Below the pieces are notes generated by a model that was not told the origin of the DNA, did not search any database, and was given only the letters and a program-made list of their open reading frames with translations. This document shows, one piece after another, positions 18,028 to 26,291 of a stretch of 64,000 nt of DNA (its first letter is position 1; each line of letters begins with the position of its first letter). The stretch comes from Halomonas eurihalina (GTDB taxonomy: Bacteria; Pseudomonadota; Gammaproteobacteria; Pseudomonadales; Halomonadaceae), in contig NZ_VTPU01000001.1 of assembly GCF_008274785.1 (NCBI RefSeq), positions 434,001 to 498,000 of the forward strand, in the 5' to 3' direction. The position numbers and the translations under genes are program-made.

Positions 18028-19050
18028 CTACTTCCGATGCTGCTTGTACATAGCCTCCGGTACAAAAAACAAGTGACGATTTGCTCGTGTGCATGCCACG
18101 TAGAGTTTATTCTTAGTTTGAGGAGCTAACTTTTTCAAAGCTGATTCTTGAAACAGTTTGAATGTACTAGGATTCAGGACTACGCAAACATCTTCGTAAC
18201 AGTTTTGCCCTTTGGTGGCCCCCCAATTTTCTGTAAACCCATCATATCGATTACTAGCTTGGTAGAAGAGTTTTACCGTTTCGCAGCAGTTAAAGATTCT
18301 GTTAGCATGCTCTCTGCATTCGATAAGCGTCACTTCAGTTTCATCTGCTCTATGGGACTGAATATCTATCCCCAGGTTTTCGGATACAAATGCGCAAACT
18401 GTTGGGCTACATCGATAGCTGTGCGAAAGGAGGTCTGAATCTACAACAAATCCAGCTTCTACGAATTTTGCTTTGTAAGTTGAGTAATCATCATGCAAAT
18501 TTCCATTAACATTCCCATCTCTACTTGTATCAAACGTGTGTTGGAAAAAATCACCAACCAGAAGCTGTTGAACATCTGCTTCAGCTAACCGACAAAGCAG
18601 GTTAAAGTCATTTCCAGCAAAATCTTGCACTTCGTCTATGTATATATAATCAAAATACTTCTCTATTCTTTCTATTAATTCGGGAAAAACTCCTGCCACA
18701 TCAAGCAATTTAGCTATTCTATTACCGTATAAGCGTCTACTCGCATCCACGTAGTGCTCTATCGAGGTCTTTTTGGCAAACCTAGGTGGCAACTCCCACG
18801 TTATACCCTTTGACGGAATCTCATGACCAAGTATCGGCTTACAACAAAATGAATACAGAAACCTATAATATGTATATATTTTTATTCCCGCAGGGATATA
18901 CCCAAATTTTCGAAAAACCCTTACCCTCAAATTAAGAGCATTTTTATCAGTGTAAGTGACAACAAGGGCTCGAGAGCTTTCTTCTAAACCATCTATGATA
19001 TAGCTGGTTTTCCCAGAACCGGCGACAGAAAATATTACTCGTTTATCCAT
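18028..19050 (-). CDS. gajB: GajB-like short UvrD/Rep superfamily 1 helicase
   Basis: 340-residue SF1 NTPase. Walker A is VAGSGKTSYI (residues ~9-18), Walker B/motif II is YIYIDEVQDF (~136-145), and the Arg-finger motifs SHSYRC and KNKLYVACTRANRHLFFVP sit toward the C terminus. Its start overlaps the end of the upstream OLD-type gene by 16 bp, the arrangement of Gabija (GajA-GajB), where GajB senses or amplifies the DNA-damage/nucleotide signal. It is clearly shorter than the ~490-residue reference GajB and appears to lack the large 1B/2B insertions, but all catalytic motifs are intact. Likely functional. Confidence 0.78.
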   Translation of the reverse strand: MDKRVIFSVAGSGKTSYIIDGLEESSRALVVTYTDKNALNLRVRVFRKFGYIPAGIKIYTYYRFLYSFCCKPILGHEIPSKGITWELPPRFAKKTSIEHYVDASRRLYGNRIAKLLDVAGVFPELIERIEKYFDYIYIDEVQDFAGNDFNLLCRLAEADVQQLLVGDFFQHTFDTSRDGNVNGNLHDDYSTYKAKFVEAGFVVDSDLLSHSYRCSPTVCAFVSENLGIDIQSHRADETEVTLIECREHANRIFNCCETVKLFYQASNRYDGFTENWGATKGQNCYEDVCVVLNPSTFKLFQESALKKLAPQTKNKLYVACTRANRHLFFVPEAMYKQHRK

Positions 19051-20600
19051 GCAAGAGCCTGCCGTATGTATTCTGGTGAAATTAACTGATCAGCTTTTTC
19101 ATCTCTCAGCCTGAATGCACAGTCTGCTTTATTTTTTAGCATGTATCCTAAAGGAGTTAGCTTTCGTCGCCCAGGAGAAAACAACTCATCACAAATCACT
19201 TGGTTTAAGGCGTATAAACAAATCTCAAAGGTGCTATTAGCATCGTCTTTGTCAAAAAATACCTGAATATTATCGCCTTCATATTCCTCATAGCTCTCAA
19301 TGCAATTAGCTTGATGATCGCCATCATTATCTCGGACTACGGCCGTCCGAATGTTAAGAAACTTCGCCAAATCCAAATAGCGTTTAAAACTTGTGCCTCC
19401 GACAGAAATCACATGCACATCATCAGCTTCGAGCGTTGACCCGGTGACATTGCTGTATATCGCGTCAATCAAAATATATTCAGCATCACCCTCAACCAGT
19501 ATAACTTTAGAAGACAAAACAAATTCTAATACATTATTATCCGGCGCTTTCATGAAGAACCTTGAGGTGTCTTCCGGCAAGTCATTCAATAAAACTGCTT
19601 CTGGCGAAGAGCTATTAAGCAAGACAGAATTACGAAGATCTAGACGAGTGCTAATCAAGCTGCTATGCGTAGCAATAAAGAGCTGCTTGGCTTGTGATTC
19701 TGAAATCCTCTGTATCAATCTTTTCATATTGGTATGACTGAGATGATTCTCTGGTTCTTCAAGTAGCAAAATATCCAACCTTTGCTCTTCACGATAACGC
19801 CGCAAAGCAAACTCAGTTTTAATAAAACACTGTCGGCCTTTACCCCGGTGCTCGATTGGAACATCGTCCTCGGTGATAGTGAGATCTGTTTCCAAGTTCG
19901 ATTTATATCCGGAGCGGACAGCGAACTGATAGTCGTCTAGAGCATCATTCACGACTGCTAAGTTGTTATCTTTGAAGTTTATCTTTTGCTGCCGGTATTC
20001 ATTCTGCAAATTAACTCGAACTGGATGCTCAACTATAGATTCGTAAACAGTTTTAATATACTCCTTGGTAGCATACTCACTGTTAATTTGTGAACTATCA
20101 AGCGCCAGGTAGCGAAGGAATTTTCGATAACCAGTGTAAGCCTCACCAGAAAATGTAAGAAAGCGGATACTATAATATTCAAAGGGGAAATTTCCCGACT
20201 CTTTCTCCAGAACTTGCTTTATTTCGGATGTTAGCTCTTCGCTTGGTTCACATATTAACTGAAGACCATTTGCCTGAACCCCATCTAGGTTATTTCGCCC
20301 AAACAGATCCGGATTGCCTTGCTCATTCAGATGTAATTCAATATGCAAACATGGCAGGTCTTCAACCCTCTTTTCTCCAGCAAGAAACTCAGTAATTACT
20401 GAGGTGCTAAACAAGCTTTCTAAGCCCAGCAACTCTACTTTATTCTTACTGCCGCCAACAACTAGTTCCATCGCAGTTAGTATCGAGCTTTTACCAGCTT
20501 CATTGTCACCAATCAGCAGATTGATATCTGGGGAGAAACTAACCTCAAAGCTAGAAAACCTTTTATAATTCAATAGCTTTACTTTATCTATTGTTCTCAT
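19035..20600 (-). CDS. gajA: GajA-like ATP-dependent OLD-family endonuclease
   Basis: 521-residue OLD-type protein: an SMC/ABC-like ATPase joined to a C-terminal Toprim nuclease domain. Walker A is LIGDNEAGKSSI (residues ~29-40), the signature/Walker B region is LLLEEPENHLSH (~278-289), and the H-loop is LFIATHSSLIS. Toprim acidic residues are in ILVEGDAEY (~365) and AVVRDNDGD (~418). In Gabija, GajA nicks DNA and is inhibited by nucleotides until phage replication depletes them. The start at 20600 has no upstream in-frame competitor; 80 bp upstream is an attC-like site, so the operon may itself have been captured next to the cassette cluster. Compared with reference GajA (~580 residues) it is modestly short. 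Confidence 0.82.
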   Translation of the reverse strand: MRTIDKVKLLNYKRFSSFEVSFSPDINLLIGDNEAGKSSILTAMELVVGGSKNKVELLGLESLFSTSVITEFLAGEKRVEDLPCLHIELHLNEQGNPDLFGRNNLDGVQANGLQLICEPSEELTSEIKQVLEKESGNFPFEYYSIRFLTFSGEAYTGYRKFLRYLALDSSQINSEYATKEYIKTVYESIVEHPVRVNLQNEYRQQKINFKDNNLAVVNDALDDYQFAVRSGYKSNLETDLTITEDDVPIEHRGKGRQCFIKTEFALRRYREEQRLDILLLEEPENHLSHTNMKRLIQRISESQAKQLFIATHSSLISTRLDLRNSVLLNSSSPEAVLLNDLPEDTSRFFMKAPDNNVLEFVLSSKVILVEGDAEYILIDAIYSNVTGSTLEADDVHVISVGGTSFKRYLDLAKFLNIRTAVVRDNDGDHQANCIESYEEYEGDNIQVFFDKDDANSTFEICLYALNQVICDELFSPGRRKLTPLGYMLKNKADCAFRLRDEKADQLISPEYIRQALAWINE

Positions 20601-20679
20601 TTAGCCTTTCCCCTCCTGGCACTACTTTGTGATTACTTAGTGAACCTTAGTATTTATGATGCGTGTCCGATATTTGGCA

Positions 20680-20766
20680 GCATAACACCAATTATCGTGT
20701 CAGCTGCATAGCACAGAGGAACATGTAGTCTGCGCTTGTCGCCATGTCCGCTTTGGGTCGTTAACT
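20680..20766 (-). repeat. attC-like site (e), upstream of gajA
   Basis: On the minus strand it runs from GTTAACGACC to GGTGTTATGC. Outer core ends pair imperfectly (AAC-G-ACC with GGT-GTT, one bulged G as in integron attC sites), and the inner part is self-complementary. It shares AACGACCC and ATTGGTGTTATGC with the site at 23444-23505. Confidence 0.6.
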
Positions 20767-20835
20767 GCTTCAGCCATTCCGTCAACCTAGATTAAACTTC
20801 CCAATTCGGCCATAAGCGGTCTTTCCAGGTATTCT

Positions 20836-20923
20836 GCTATAATGCCAGCCATAAGCGGCGCCCTGACAAGGGCGTCCGGAGGAGGACCTACGGCCCAGAA
20901 CAACCTTAATGGCCTTGTTATAC
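20836..20923 (-). repeat. attC-like site (d), overlapping stop of the two-TM cassette gene
   Basis: Begins on the minus strand at GTATAACAAGGCC, where the TAA is the stop codon of the preceding gene, and ends at GGCTGGCATTATAGC. The two ends are imperfect complements over about 20 nt. The terminal GTT core is degenerate (ATTATA). Between this site and site e, 20767-20835 has no gene: a gene-less mini-cassette. Confidence 0.5.
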
Positions 20924-21247
20924 ATTTGTGACGGACTGGCCAAAGAAAAAAGATGCCGCAGTAGCGAGCATACCCAAGGCTAGGAAAATGAACCCTGTCA
21001 CCAGCAACGCAACACCGAGCCTACTTTCTATGTCCAGCAGGTGTTTCGTGCCCCCCCCCACCATAGGCTCAGTTTGCTGTTGATTGCTCAAGAGCCGACG
21101 AACTTGCTCGAGTGATTGTTCGTGGGCTACGAGGCAATATACTACCCACTTTAAGATTTCCTTCACCCGCCACGCCAAAAGAATTGAACCGACTGCAGTG
21201 CTGACAGCTCCAATAATTTTTAACCATGTAGCTACATCATCGGGCAT
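20918..21247 (-). CDS. Two-TM membrane protein in an attC-flanked cassette
   Basis: 109-residue protein. The start at 21247 has an excellent GGAGGTGAGG ribosome site; 21 more in-frame codons upstream run into the attC site. Two transmembrane helices are predicted, IIGAVSTAVGSILLAWRV near the N terminus and LGVALLVTGFIFLALGMLAT near the C terminus, with a polar 40-residue loop between. The stop codon lies in the following attC-like site, as in integron cassettes. No family recognised. Confidence 0.65.
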   Translation of the reverse strand: MPDDVATWLKIIGAVSTAVGSILLAWRVKEILKWVVYCLVAHEQSLEQVRRLLSNQQQTEPMVGGGTKHLLDIESRLGVALLVTGFIFLALGMLATAASFFFGQSVTNV

Positions 21248-21267
21248 TAGCACCTCACCTCCTTTGT

Positions 21268-21338
21268 GTATAACGCCTTGAATAAGACGCCGTTTGGATC
21301 GCCAGCGCAAAATGGTCGACTTGATTCACTTGTTACGT
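21268..21338 (-). repeat. attC-like site (c), between zinc-ribbon/HEPN and two-TM cassettes
   Basis: About 70 bp from CGTAACAAGTGAATCAAG to CTTATTCAAGGCGTTATAC (minus strand). The ends are imperfect complements (TAAC...TGAAT.AAG against its reverse), with a GTTAT core end as in attC sites. It starts a few bases after the stop of the preceding gene. Confidence 0.65.
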
Positions 21339-21341
21339 ATT

Positions 21342-22337
21342 TTAGCAGTTTTCCTTGATACCCTCTGAAAGCTTTCTCAGAGCTGTCACGAGAAACTCGA
21401 TATCATGTTCACGTATTACTATCCTCTGGCCGGCTTTGTACGTGGAATCCCCTGACCTTTCGATATATCGCTCATCTACAATCCCTTCGTTGTGCGCGAG
21501 CAGGTGCCTCTTCTGATACAAAACAGATAGCTTTGTGAGCTCTTCTTCAGTAAGCCAATCCCCAAAGCGTTTCTGTATGGCTTGCTCCCATAGAGAGCTT
21601 GCTTGATCTAGGCGCTGGAAGGCATTGAAGGGTGCGTGCCCAAATTGGGAATACAGCCCTTCACAGTATTTTTGAAACGCTACTACGCCATCCGATATGC
21701 AGGTTTCAAGCATTGACCTGCACGTTAGCTCCGCCTCATCAGCTCCAACTGAATCGGATAGCGTCTTTCTTACCAAATCAATGTTATCTTTTTTCGCTTG
21801 AATTTTTCGCAGCGAGTCTGAAAATGTTCTTGTTACCGAATTGTGCCCGCATCCAGGACAGAAATAGGCACTACCAACAACCGCAAATCTCGAACTGCAT
21901 TCTTCGCATTGAATTTCGAGCTGCATTAGCTCTGCTGCTTTTGCCGGTATGGTGTGCGTACGGTATGAACCACCACTCACTTTCATCGACATCGAGACAA
22001 AGCTATTTTTTGATTGTTGTCGATTGAACTTACGCGCCCCAGAACGCAAAGCGTTATTTATCTTCCCTTGGACTACCGTCAACGCCTCTTCCTGAGCGTG
22101 TTCAACTTGGGCCTTCGTGAACCACTGATCTGCTGGAGCTTCATGTCTACACATTGGGCACCAGACAGCCTCATCCTTAAAAATATCTCCCCAATCCTTC
22201 TCATTCACTTTAAAGATAAATTCGCATTCCTCCGCGGGGCACTGCTTATCGATGTAACCTTTCTCGTCAGCTTGAATTTCGGTGGATACTCTTTGGCCGC
22301 TCAAACGTTCCATTTCTTTAATTAGATCTTCGAACAT
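21342..22337 (-). CDS. Zinc-ribbon protein with C-terminal HEPN-like domain, cassette gene
   Basis: 331 residues. The N-terminal half has two Cys pairs (CPAEEC and CPMC, residues ~33-62), then a second zinc ribbon around residues 143-163 (CEEC and CPGC). The C-terminal ~110 residues are helical with RHLLAH, which fits the HEPN ribonuclease signature R-x4-H. Many HEPN proteins are RNA-cutting toxins or sensors in defence and toxin systems; here the partner, if any, is unknown. AGGTGACACG precedes the ATG. The gene lies between attC-like sites b and c and is AT-rich relative to the host. Functional assignment is inference. Confidence 0.65.
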   Translation of the reverse strand: MFEDLIKEMERLSGQRVSTEIQADEKGYIDKQCPAEECEFIFKVNEKDWGDIFKDEAVWCPMCRHEAPADQWFTKAQVEHAQEEALTVVQGKINNALRSGARKFNRQQSKNSFVSMSMKVSGGSYRTHTIPAKAAELMQLEIQCEECSSRFAVVGSAYFCPGCGHNSVTRTFSDSLRKIQAKKDNIDLVRKTLSDSVGADEAELTCRSMLETCISDGVVAFQKYCEGLYSQFGHAPFNAFQRLDQASSLWEQAIQKRFGDWLTEEELTKLSVLYQKRHLLAHNEGIVDERYIERSGDSTYKAGQRIVIREHDIEFLVTALRKLSEGIKENC

Positions 22338-22357
22338 CGTGTCACCTCAGAAAGGAT

Positions 22358-22427
22358 GCGTAACGCTGCGCTCTTGGGCAAACCGAAGCGCAGCGTAGAT
22401 TTATCCCTAGCAGCGCATTGTTATGCC
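22358..22427 (-). repeat. attC-like site (b), overlapping stop of membrane-protein cassette gene
   Basis: On the minus strand it runs GCATAACAATGCGCTGC to GCGCAGCGTTACGC. The TAA stop of the upstream gene is inside the left core. An internal perfect 9-bp stem CGCTGCGCT/AGCGCAGCG is present. Confidence 0.65.
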
Positions 22428-23428
22428 TTAGCTTCGACGGCTTGTTTAATTTCATTTTCATGCAATCTTTCAATAACCTTTTCTTCTTTTATTGTTCTAA
22501 ATTTCCCGCCCATTTCAATATACTTAAGTTCTTCATCTTCTGTTTGAGCTGGTTCTCGCCCTGCGAAGTCACAAAGGTTACGAAAGTAGCCATTGGCATA
22601 CCTGTATGCAGCGACGGCTTGGTCCGTAGTTTTACCAACGGTTAGAAGCTCAACTTCTTCTTCTCCATCCAGATTTGTCGGAACTAGAACGCTTTTTTGG
22701 GCAAGTTCAACATAAATCTCAGGCAACCCTAGCTTTTGGCTGAGACGGTAAATTGTGCTGCAAAAATTGGCAATATAGAAACTGTAGGTTAACTCTAAAT
22801 TCACATCTCGGATTACTGAATCTAGCTGCCACCTAGCTGAGGACAGCTCTCTCTCAATATCTTGGAATGCTTCTTGATTTATAAATGGAATCCCATCCTC
22901 AGGATTACCTGTAAAGAACGCCTTATGAACTCGAGGATGCACTCTGAATTTACCGACTAAACAATCAAGATATTCAACTTCGCCTATCTGACCGAAATAG
23001 CTAAACAGCTCTTTTCTGTGAGAATGAAAAAGGTCGATGTTGTTTTTCTGCTGTGTAATCTTAATCTGTTTAGCCGTTTGCTTTGTGGCGTGCAGCCGAG
23101 ATACAAGCACTGACAGTGGTAGAGAGAGAGATAAAGCCCCTAGAGGAAGTGCACTAATCGAGAAAAACACCTTCAAACCATCACTTGTCAAAGAGATAGA
23201 ATGTCCGCTCCAAGAGATTGCGCCAAGGGCGAGAAAATATAGAAATGGTGACAATATTGACACCCACAATAGACCTTGCTCAGCAAGCCCCCGCTCCTCA
23301 TTCAGAGTCAGAGTTGACTGGAATCGTTCAAAAATCCAAGAGCCAGTTCCGAAGACAATTGCAACGACGAATACAGGAATTAGAAGTGGCAACAACACAA
23401 AGGCTGCCAAGCAAGCTATATTGGTCAA
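22421..23428 (-). CDS. Membrane protein of unknown function, cassette gene
   Basis: 335 residues from a TTG start (23428) with AGGGAGAG upstream. Three to four N-terminal transmembrane helices (e.g. LLPLLIPVFVVAIVFG, LLWVSILSPFLYFLALGAI, ALSLSLPLSVLVS) are followed by KQTAKQIKITQQKNNIDLF, a linker like those in small TM proteins of defence islands, and a ~200-residue soluble helical domain. The stop codon is part of the attC-like site b; site a lies just upstream of the start. No family recognised with confidence. A defence effector role would fit architecture and setting but is not shown. Confidence 0.65.
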   Translation of the reverse strand: MTNIACLAAFVLLPLLIPVFVVAIVFGTGSWIFERFQSTLTLNEERGLAEQGLLWVSILSPFLYFLALGAISWSGHSISLTSDGLKVFFSISALPLGALSLSLPLSVLVSRLHATKQTAKQIKITQQKNNIDLFHSHRKELFSYFGQIGEVEYLDCLVGKFRVHPRVHKAFFTGNPEDGIPFINQEAFQDIERELSSARWQLDSVIRDVNLELTYSFYIANFCSTIYRLSQKLGLPEIYVELAQKSVLVPTNLDGEEEVELLTVGKTTDQAVAAYRYANGYFRNLCDFAGREPAQTEDEELKYIEMGGKFRTIKEEKVIERLHENEIKQAVEAKA

Positions 23429-23443
23429 TCAAAACTCTCCCTA

Positions 23444-23505
23444 GGCATAACACCAATCATCGCGCATGCAGCCTATGCCGGCATGACTGCTTCGGGTCGT
23501 TATCA
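23444..23505 (-). repeat. attC-like site (a), upstream of the membrane-protein cassette
   Basis: Minus strand from GATAACGACCCGAAGCAGTC to GATGATTGGTGTTATGCC. ATAAC pairs with GTTAT and ACC with GGT around a bulged G, and ATGCC/GGCAT and GCAG/CTGC stems lie inside. This is the clearest attC fold of the five. It begins directly after the stop of the HsdR-derived gene. Confidence 0.7.
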
Positions 23506-24057
23506 GCCACAATAGGCCTCTTCTGTAGCTTGCAAGCCATTGCTCGATCTCCCCGCCAGCAACTTCAGTATCAACAACGCAAACCGCCTCCCAGTCTCTT
23601 CATCCCCCAGATGCGGCATGCTTTGCTTCTCGTGGTCGCTGAGGGCGTCAAGCACGGCGTCGGTGACCTTATTCGGGAGGAGTCCGTGCAGCATCTGGTC
23701 TTTGATGTAGCTGCGCGCCTGGGCCATTACCGCTTCGTTGCGTTCGATACGGTCGGCGATTTCGTGGGCGAAATGCAGCTTGTCATCGCCGCTGACCTTG
23801 GCGCAGTAGAGGTCGTTGATCCGGTCGATGATCTCGGCCAGGCGCTGCTTCTCGGGATCTTGGAGCTTGCCATAGCGGACATCGTTGACCGAGGTAAGGC
23901 CGTAGCCCGCCCCGGCCACTTCCAGGAGCAGGCGTTCCTCCTCACGCTTGATGAGGCGATAGTGGGGCAATTCCAGCCAGCTGACGTACTCCCAGCCGCC
24001 GGCAGACATGGCCTTGGTGATGTTCCACTGGAACAGAGATTCCCTGCTGTTCGCCAT
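23503..24057 (-). pseudogene. Internally deleted type I restriction subunit (HsdR): N and C termini fused in frame
   Basis: 184-residue frame with intact start and stop. The first ~25 residues (RESLFQWNITKAMSAGGWE) resemble the beginning of HsdR proteins. From ~28 on (LELPHYRLIKREE, then KQRLAEIIDRINDLY and ADRIERNEAVMAQ) it matches the C-terminal specificity/assembly end. The nuclease, translocase and helicase domains, normally about 800 residues between them, are absent, so restriction activity is lost. No hsdM or hsdS is nearby. Its stop abuts attC-like site a. GC content is host-like, unlike the cassettes. It may be a dead remnant, or a small protein that still binds HsdM. Confidence 0.65.
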
Positions 24058-24157
24058 GTCATCCCCTGCGCGTAGCGTAATTATGCGTAACAGCCTAGCG
24101 TTTAAAGGATATAAGGAGAAGTCTACTTAAGACGGTACGTCGCAGGGATATTGGGCA

Positions 24158-25078
24158 TTATCTCCGAAGACTACCCAGAGCCTGCTCCAAGAGGGCCAGA
24201 GACTGACGATGCTTGTCAGCCCCCATCTTCTGGATGTTAGCGAGCTTCCAGCGCACGGCAGGCAGCCGATCAACGCCCTGCGGCGGAAGTAGCGCCCAGT
24301 CAGGCGCCCCCTGCTTGAAGGACAGAAGGAAGCGAACGTCTTCATCCGTCATCAGTTGGCCCAGCCGCGTCAGAAGTTCGTGCCGTACGTCCTCGAGCTG
24401 CTGCAACGGGATATCAGCCCTGGCCATCCCGACAAATTCCTGTCGGAAGACGTCGTCCAGCGGTTTTAGTCGCGGATTGATCACTTCGTTCAAGGGTCTG
24501 GGATGCCCCAGCAGATAGACCAGGAAGCCTTCGAATACGCTTCGATCCAGGCCGCCCTGGTTCAACAGCAGCTTCACATCGAAGAGATCTCTGGGATGCT
24601 GGCGATCCAGCGCGGCGCAGATCTTGCCGCCATACAGATCCGGCAGTGACACCACCTGCACCGCAGCGAAGCCGTACTCGTCTTCCACGGCTTCAACAAC
24701 ATCGCGCTTCTGAGGCGGATGCAGAGTGCCGCGCAGTACCGGCGATACCTCCACCTTCACCTGGCTACGCCCTCGGCGCACCAGGATCCTCAGCTCGTCT
24801 CGGCGACTATCCTGAAGCTCGGCGCGCACGTCTGGCAGTCGGGCGCTGAAGGTCTCTGCCAGCCGCTGCAGCGCCTCGCGACAGCGTCGCAGGGCCTCGT
24901 CACGGGGCTCCAGCGGCAGGTAGGCCAGGTCGATGTCGACCGATAGGCGGGGTAATGGCTGCACGAAGAGGTTGATGGCCGTTCCGCCCTTCAGGGCGAA
25001 GCACGGCTCGTCATTGAGGAATGGCAGCAGCGAGACCAACAGCCTGACCTGTTCGTGGTAGCGAGCTTCAATCGGCAT
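24158..25078 (-). CDS. abiEii: AbiEii-type nucleotidyltransferase toxin
   Basis: 306-residue toxin of the AbiE type IV toxin-antitoxin/abortive-infection system. The nucleotidyltransferase signature is clear: FALKGGTAINLF (residues ~27-38, G-G motif) and LSVDIDLAY (~45-53, catalytic Asp pair), then IKVEVS-like RSQVKVEVS for the third acidic residue and DLYGGKICAALDRQHPRDLFD later. The family is a GTP-binding nucleotidyltransferase that arrests growth, some members by modifying tRNA. It overlaps the antitoxin gene by 11 bp, the usual AbiEi-AbiEii coupling. The gene appears complete. Confidence 0.85.
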   Translation of the reverse strand: MPIEARYHEQVRLLVSLLPFLNDEPCFALKGGTAINLFVQPLPRLSVDIDLAYLPLEPRDEALRRCREALQRLAETFSARLPDVRAELQDSRRDELRILVRRGRSQVKVEVSPVLRGTLHPPQKRDVVEAVEDEYGFAAVQVVSLPDLYGGKICAALDRQHPRDLFDVKLLLNQGGLDRSVFEGFLVYLLGHPRPLNEVINPRLKPLDDVFRQEFVGMARADIPLQQLEDVRHELLTRLGQLMTDEDVRFLLSFKQGAPDWALLPPQGVDRLPAVRWKLANIQKMGADKHRQSLALLEQALGSLRR

Positions 25079-25844
25079 GCAGGAACGCCTCCGGCACCGT
25101 CACGTGATATTCCCTGTCCAGCTTGCCGCCCTGGCAGAGCTGCCGCTTGCCTTTGCCGAGGTCCAGTCGGAGTGGTTCCAGACGACCGTACCAGGCATGC
25201 CCGGCGTGGCGAGCCAGCACCAGGAAGGCCCGCTTGGTTCTCACCGAACGGCACCCCTCCAGCAATGCCTGCAGCCGGCGCGGACGCAGCGTATTGAGCC
25301 CGCCGAAGGTGTCAACCAGCTCACTGCTGAACAGCAACTCATTCGACGTAACGGCGATCCACTCCAGGACGGCCCGCTCTGGGGTCGATACCTGCAAGCA
25401 GAAGGCCCTGCCATCCGGAGCGTAGTCCGTAAAGCTGCCGGGAAGCTGCACTGGCAGGCCCTTTTCAGAGTGGAGCACCATCCGCTCTGCCCACTCGGCA
25501 TCACTCAACCACCGGGGCAACCGAACGGTTTCCTTGCCATACAGGTGCGTTGTGCTCTCCCCCATGGGCAGATAGTGGGCAAAGCCATGCAGTGCCAGGG
25601 CCGTCTGGCCACCCGGCCAAAGCGGTGGTAAGTCCGTGTCATCGCTCGCCTGCAAGGCGAAAACAGCGCTCTCCCAGGTAAGAGTCTCCCCCGCTTGGCA
25701 GTAGGCGCCGTGCCCCACGCGCTTAAGCCAGCCACTGCTGGCCAATTTACGTGCCTGATCTGAGGTGACGCCGTGTGATGCCAGCCAGGAGGTTGTAACG
25801 ACGGCGCCATATGGGATCTTGTGCAGCAGTTGGTTTATTTTCAT
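25068..25844 (-). CDS. abiEi: AbiEi-type antitoxin / transcriptional repressor
   Basis: 258-residue antitoxin. The N-terminal winged-helix region (GAVVTTSWLASHGVTSDQARKLASS, with WLKRVGHGAYC after it) binds DNA and represses the operon. The C-terminal domain (TPERAVLEWIAV, HAWYGRLEPLRLDLGKGKR, then a basic tail) corresponds to the AbiEi antitoxin domain. It lies upstream of and overlaps abiEii, as required for coupled dosage. Its own operators should be in the AT-rich DNA upstream of 25844. Confidence 0.85.
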   Translation of the reverse strand: MKINQLLHKIPYGAVVTTSWLASHGVTSDQARKLASSGWLKRVGHGAYCQAGETLTWESAVFALQASDDTDLPPLWPGGQTALALHGFAHYLPMGESTTHLYGKETVRLPRWLSDAEWAERMVLHSEKGLPVQLPGSFTDYAPDGRAFCLQVSTPERAVLEWIAVTSNELLFSSELVDTFGGLNTLRPRRLQALLEGCRSVRTKRAFLVLARHAGHAWYGRLEPLRLDLGKGKRQLCQGGKLDREYHVTVPEAFLHAD

Positions 25845-25947
25845 GTAAAAAAGCGGCCTTAAATTCCGTCTTTAGAGCGAAGGATAAACCACAGAAGTTT
25901 ATTTTCCAACACAAAATCGCCTTAAAATGACGATTTAAACGAAAATT
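25845..25947 (-). promoter_or_regulatory. abiE promoter/operator region with repeats
   Basis: AT-rich block upstream of abiEi. On the minus strand TTTAAGGC occurs twice about 65 bp apart, TGTGGTTTA appears just before a possible -10 (TTTATCCT), and ATTTAAACGAAAATTTTAAA is imperfectly palindromic. AbiEi proteins bind inverted repeats in their own promoters; these are the candidates, assigned by position only. Confidence 0.35.
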
Positions 25948-26090
25948 TTAAACCACTAACTGCATCTCCAGCTCTGCTCGAGCCAAAGGGTAGCTCCACC
26001 ACAACGGTTGCAGGATCAGCTCGTCAACATCAATGCGCCGCGTCCACGTCCACGGTCCGTGCGCAACGTTATAGCGCGGGCGACAGCTTG
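25948..26090 (-). pseudogene. C-terminal fragment of an unrecognised gene
   Basis: A frame ending at a TAA (25948-25950) reads protein-like (RYNVAHGPWTWTRRIDVDEL, then ILQPLWWSYPLARAELEMQL) but has no start or upstream continuation. Probably a gene end truncated by rearrangement. The rest of 26091-26291 holds nothing recognisable. Confidence 0.25.
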
Positions 26091-26291
26091 AGGGGCGACA
26101 CCAGGCAGTGACGATGAGTGAAGACACCGCAAAAAATAATTATAGAAGCGGCTGTTCCCACTGTGAAACTCATAGCCCCAATGGGCATAGAAAAACAAGA
26201 TAACTACTACCCGAGCCAAGGATGACTAGGCTCGGGAGAACCTCACGTAAATTCAGCGAATTATTTTTCCATAACTAGCCTGAAAAATCAT

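Noticed and set aside
23218..24075. 285-residue plus-strand frame
   Set aside because: Crosses an attC-like site and lies antisense to the HsdR remnant and a cassette gene; no domain.
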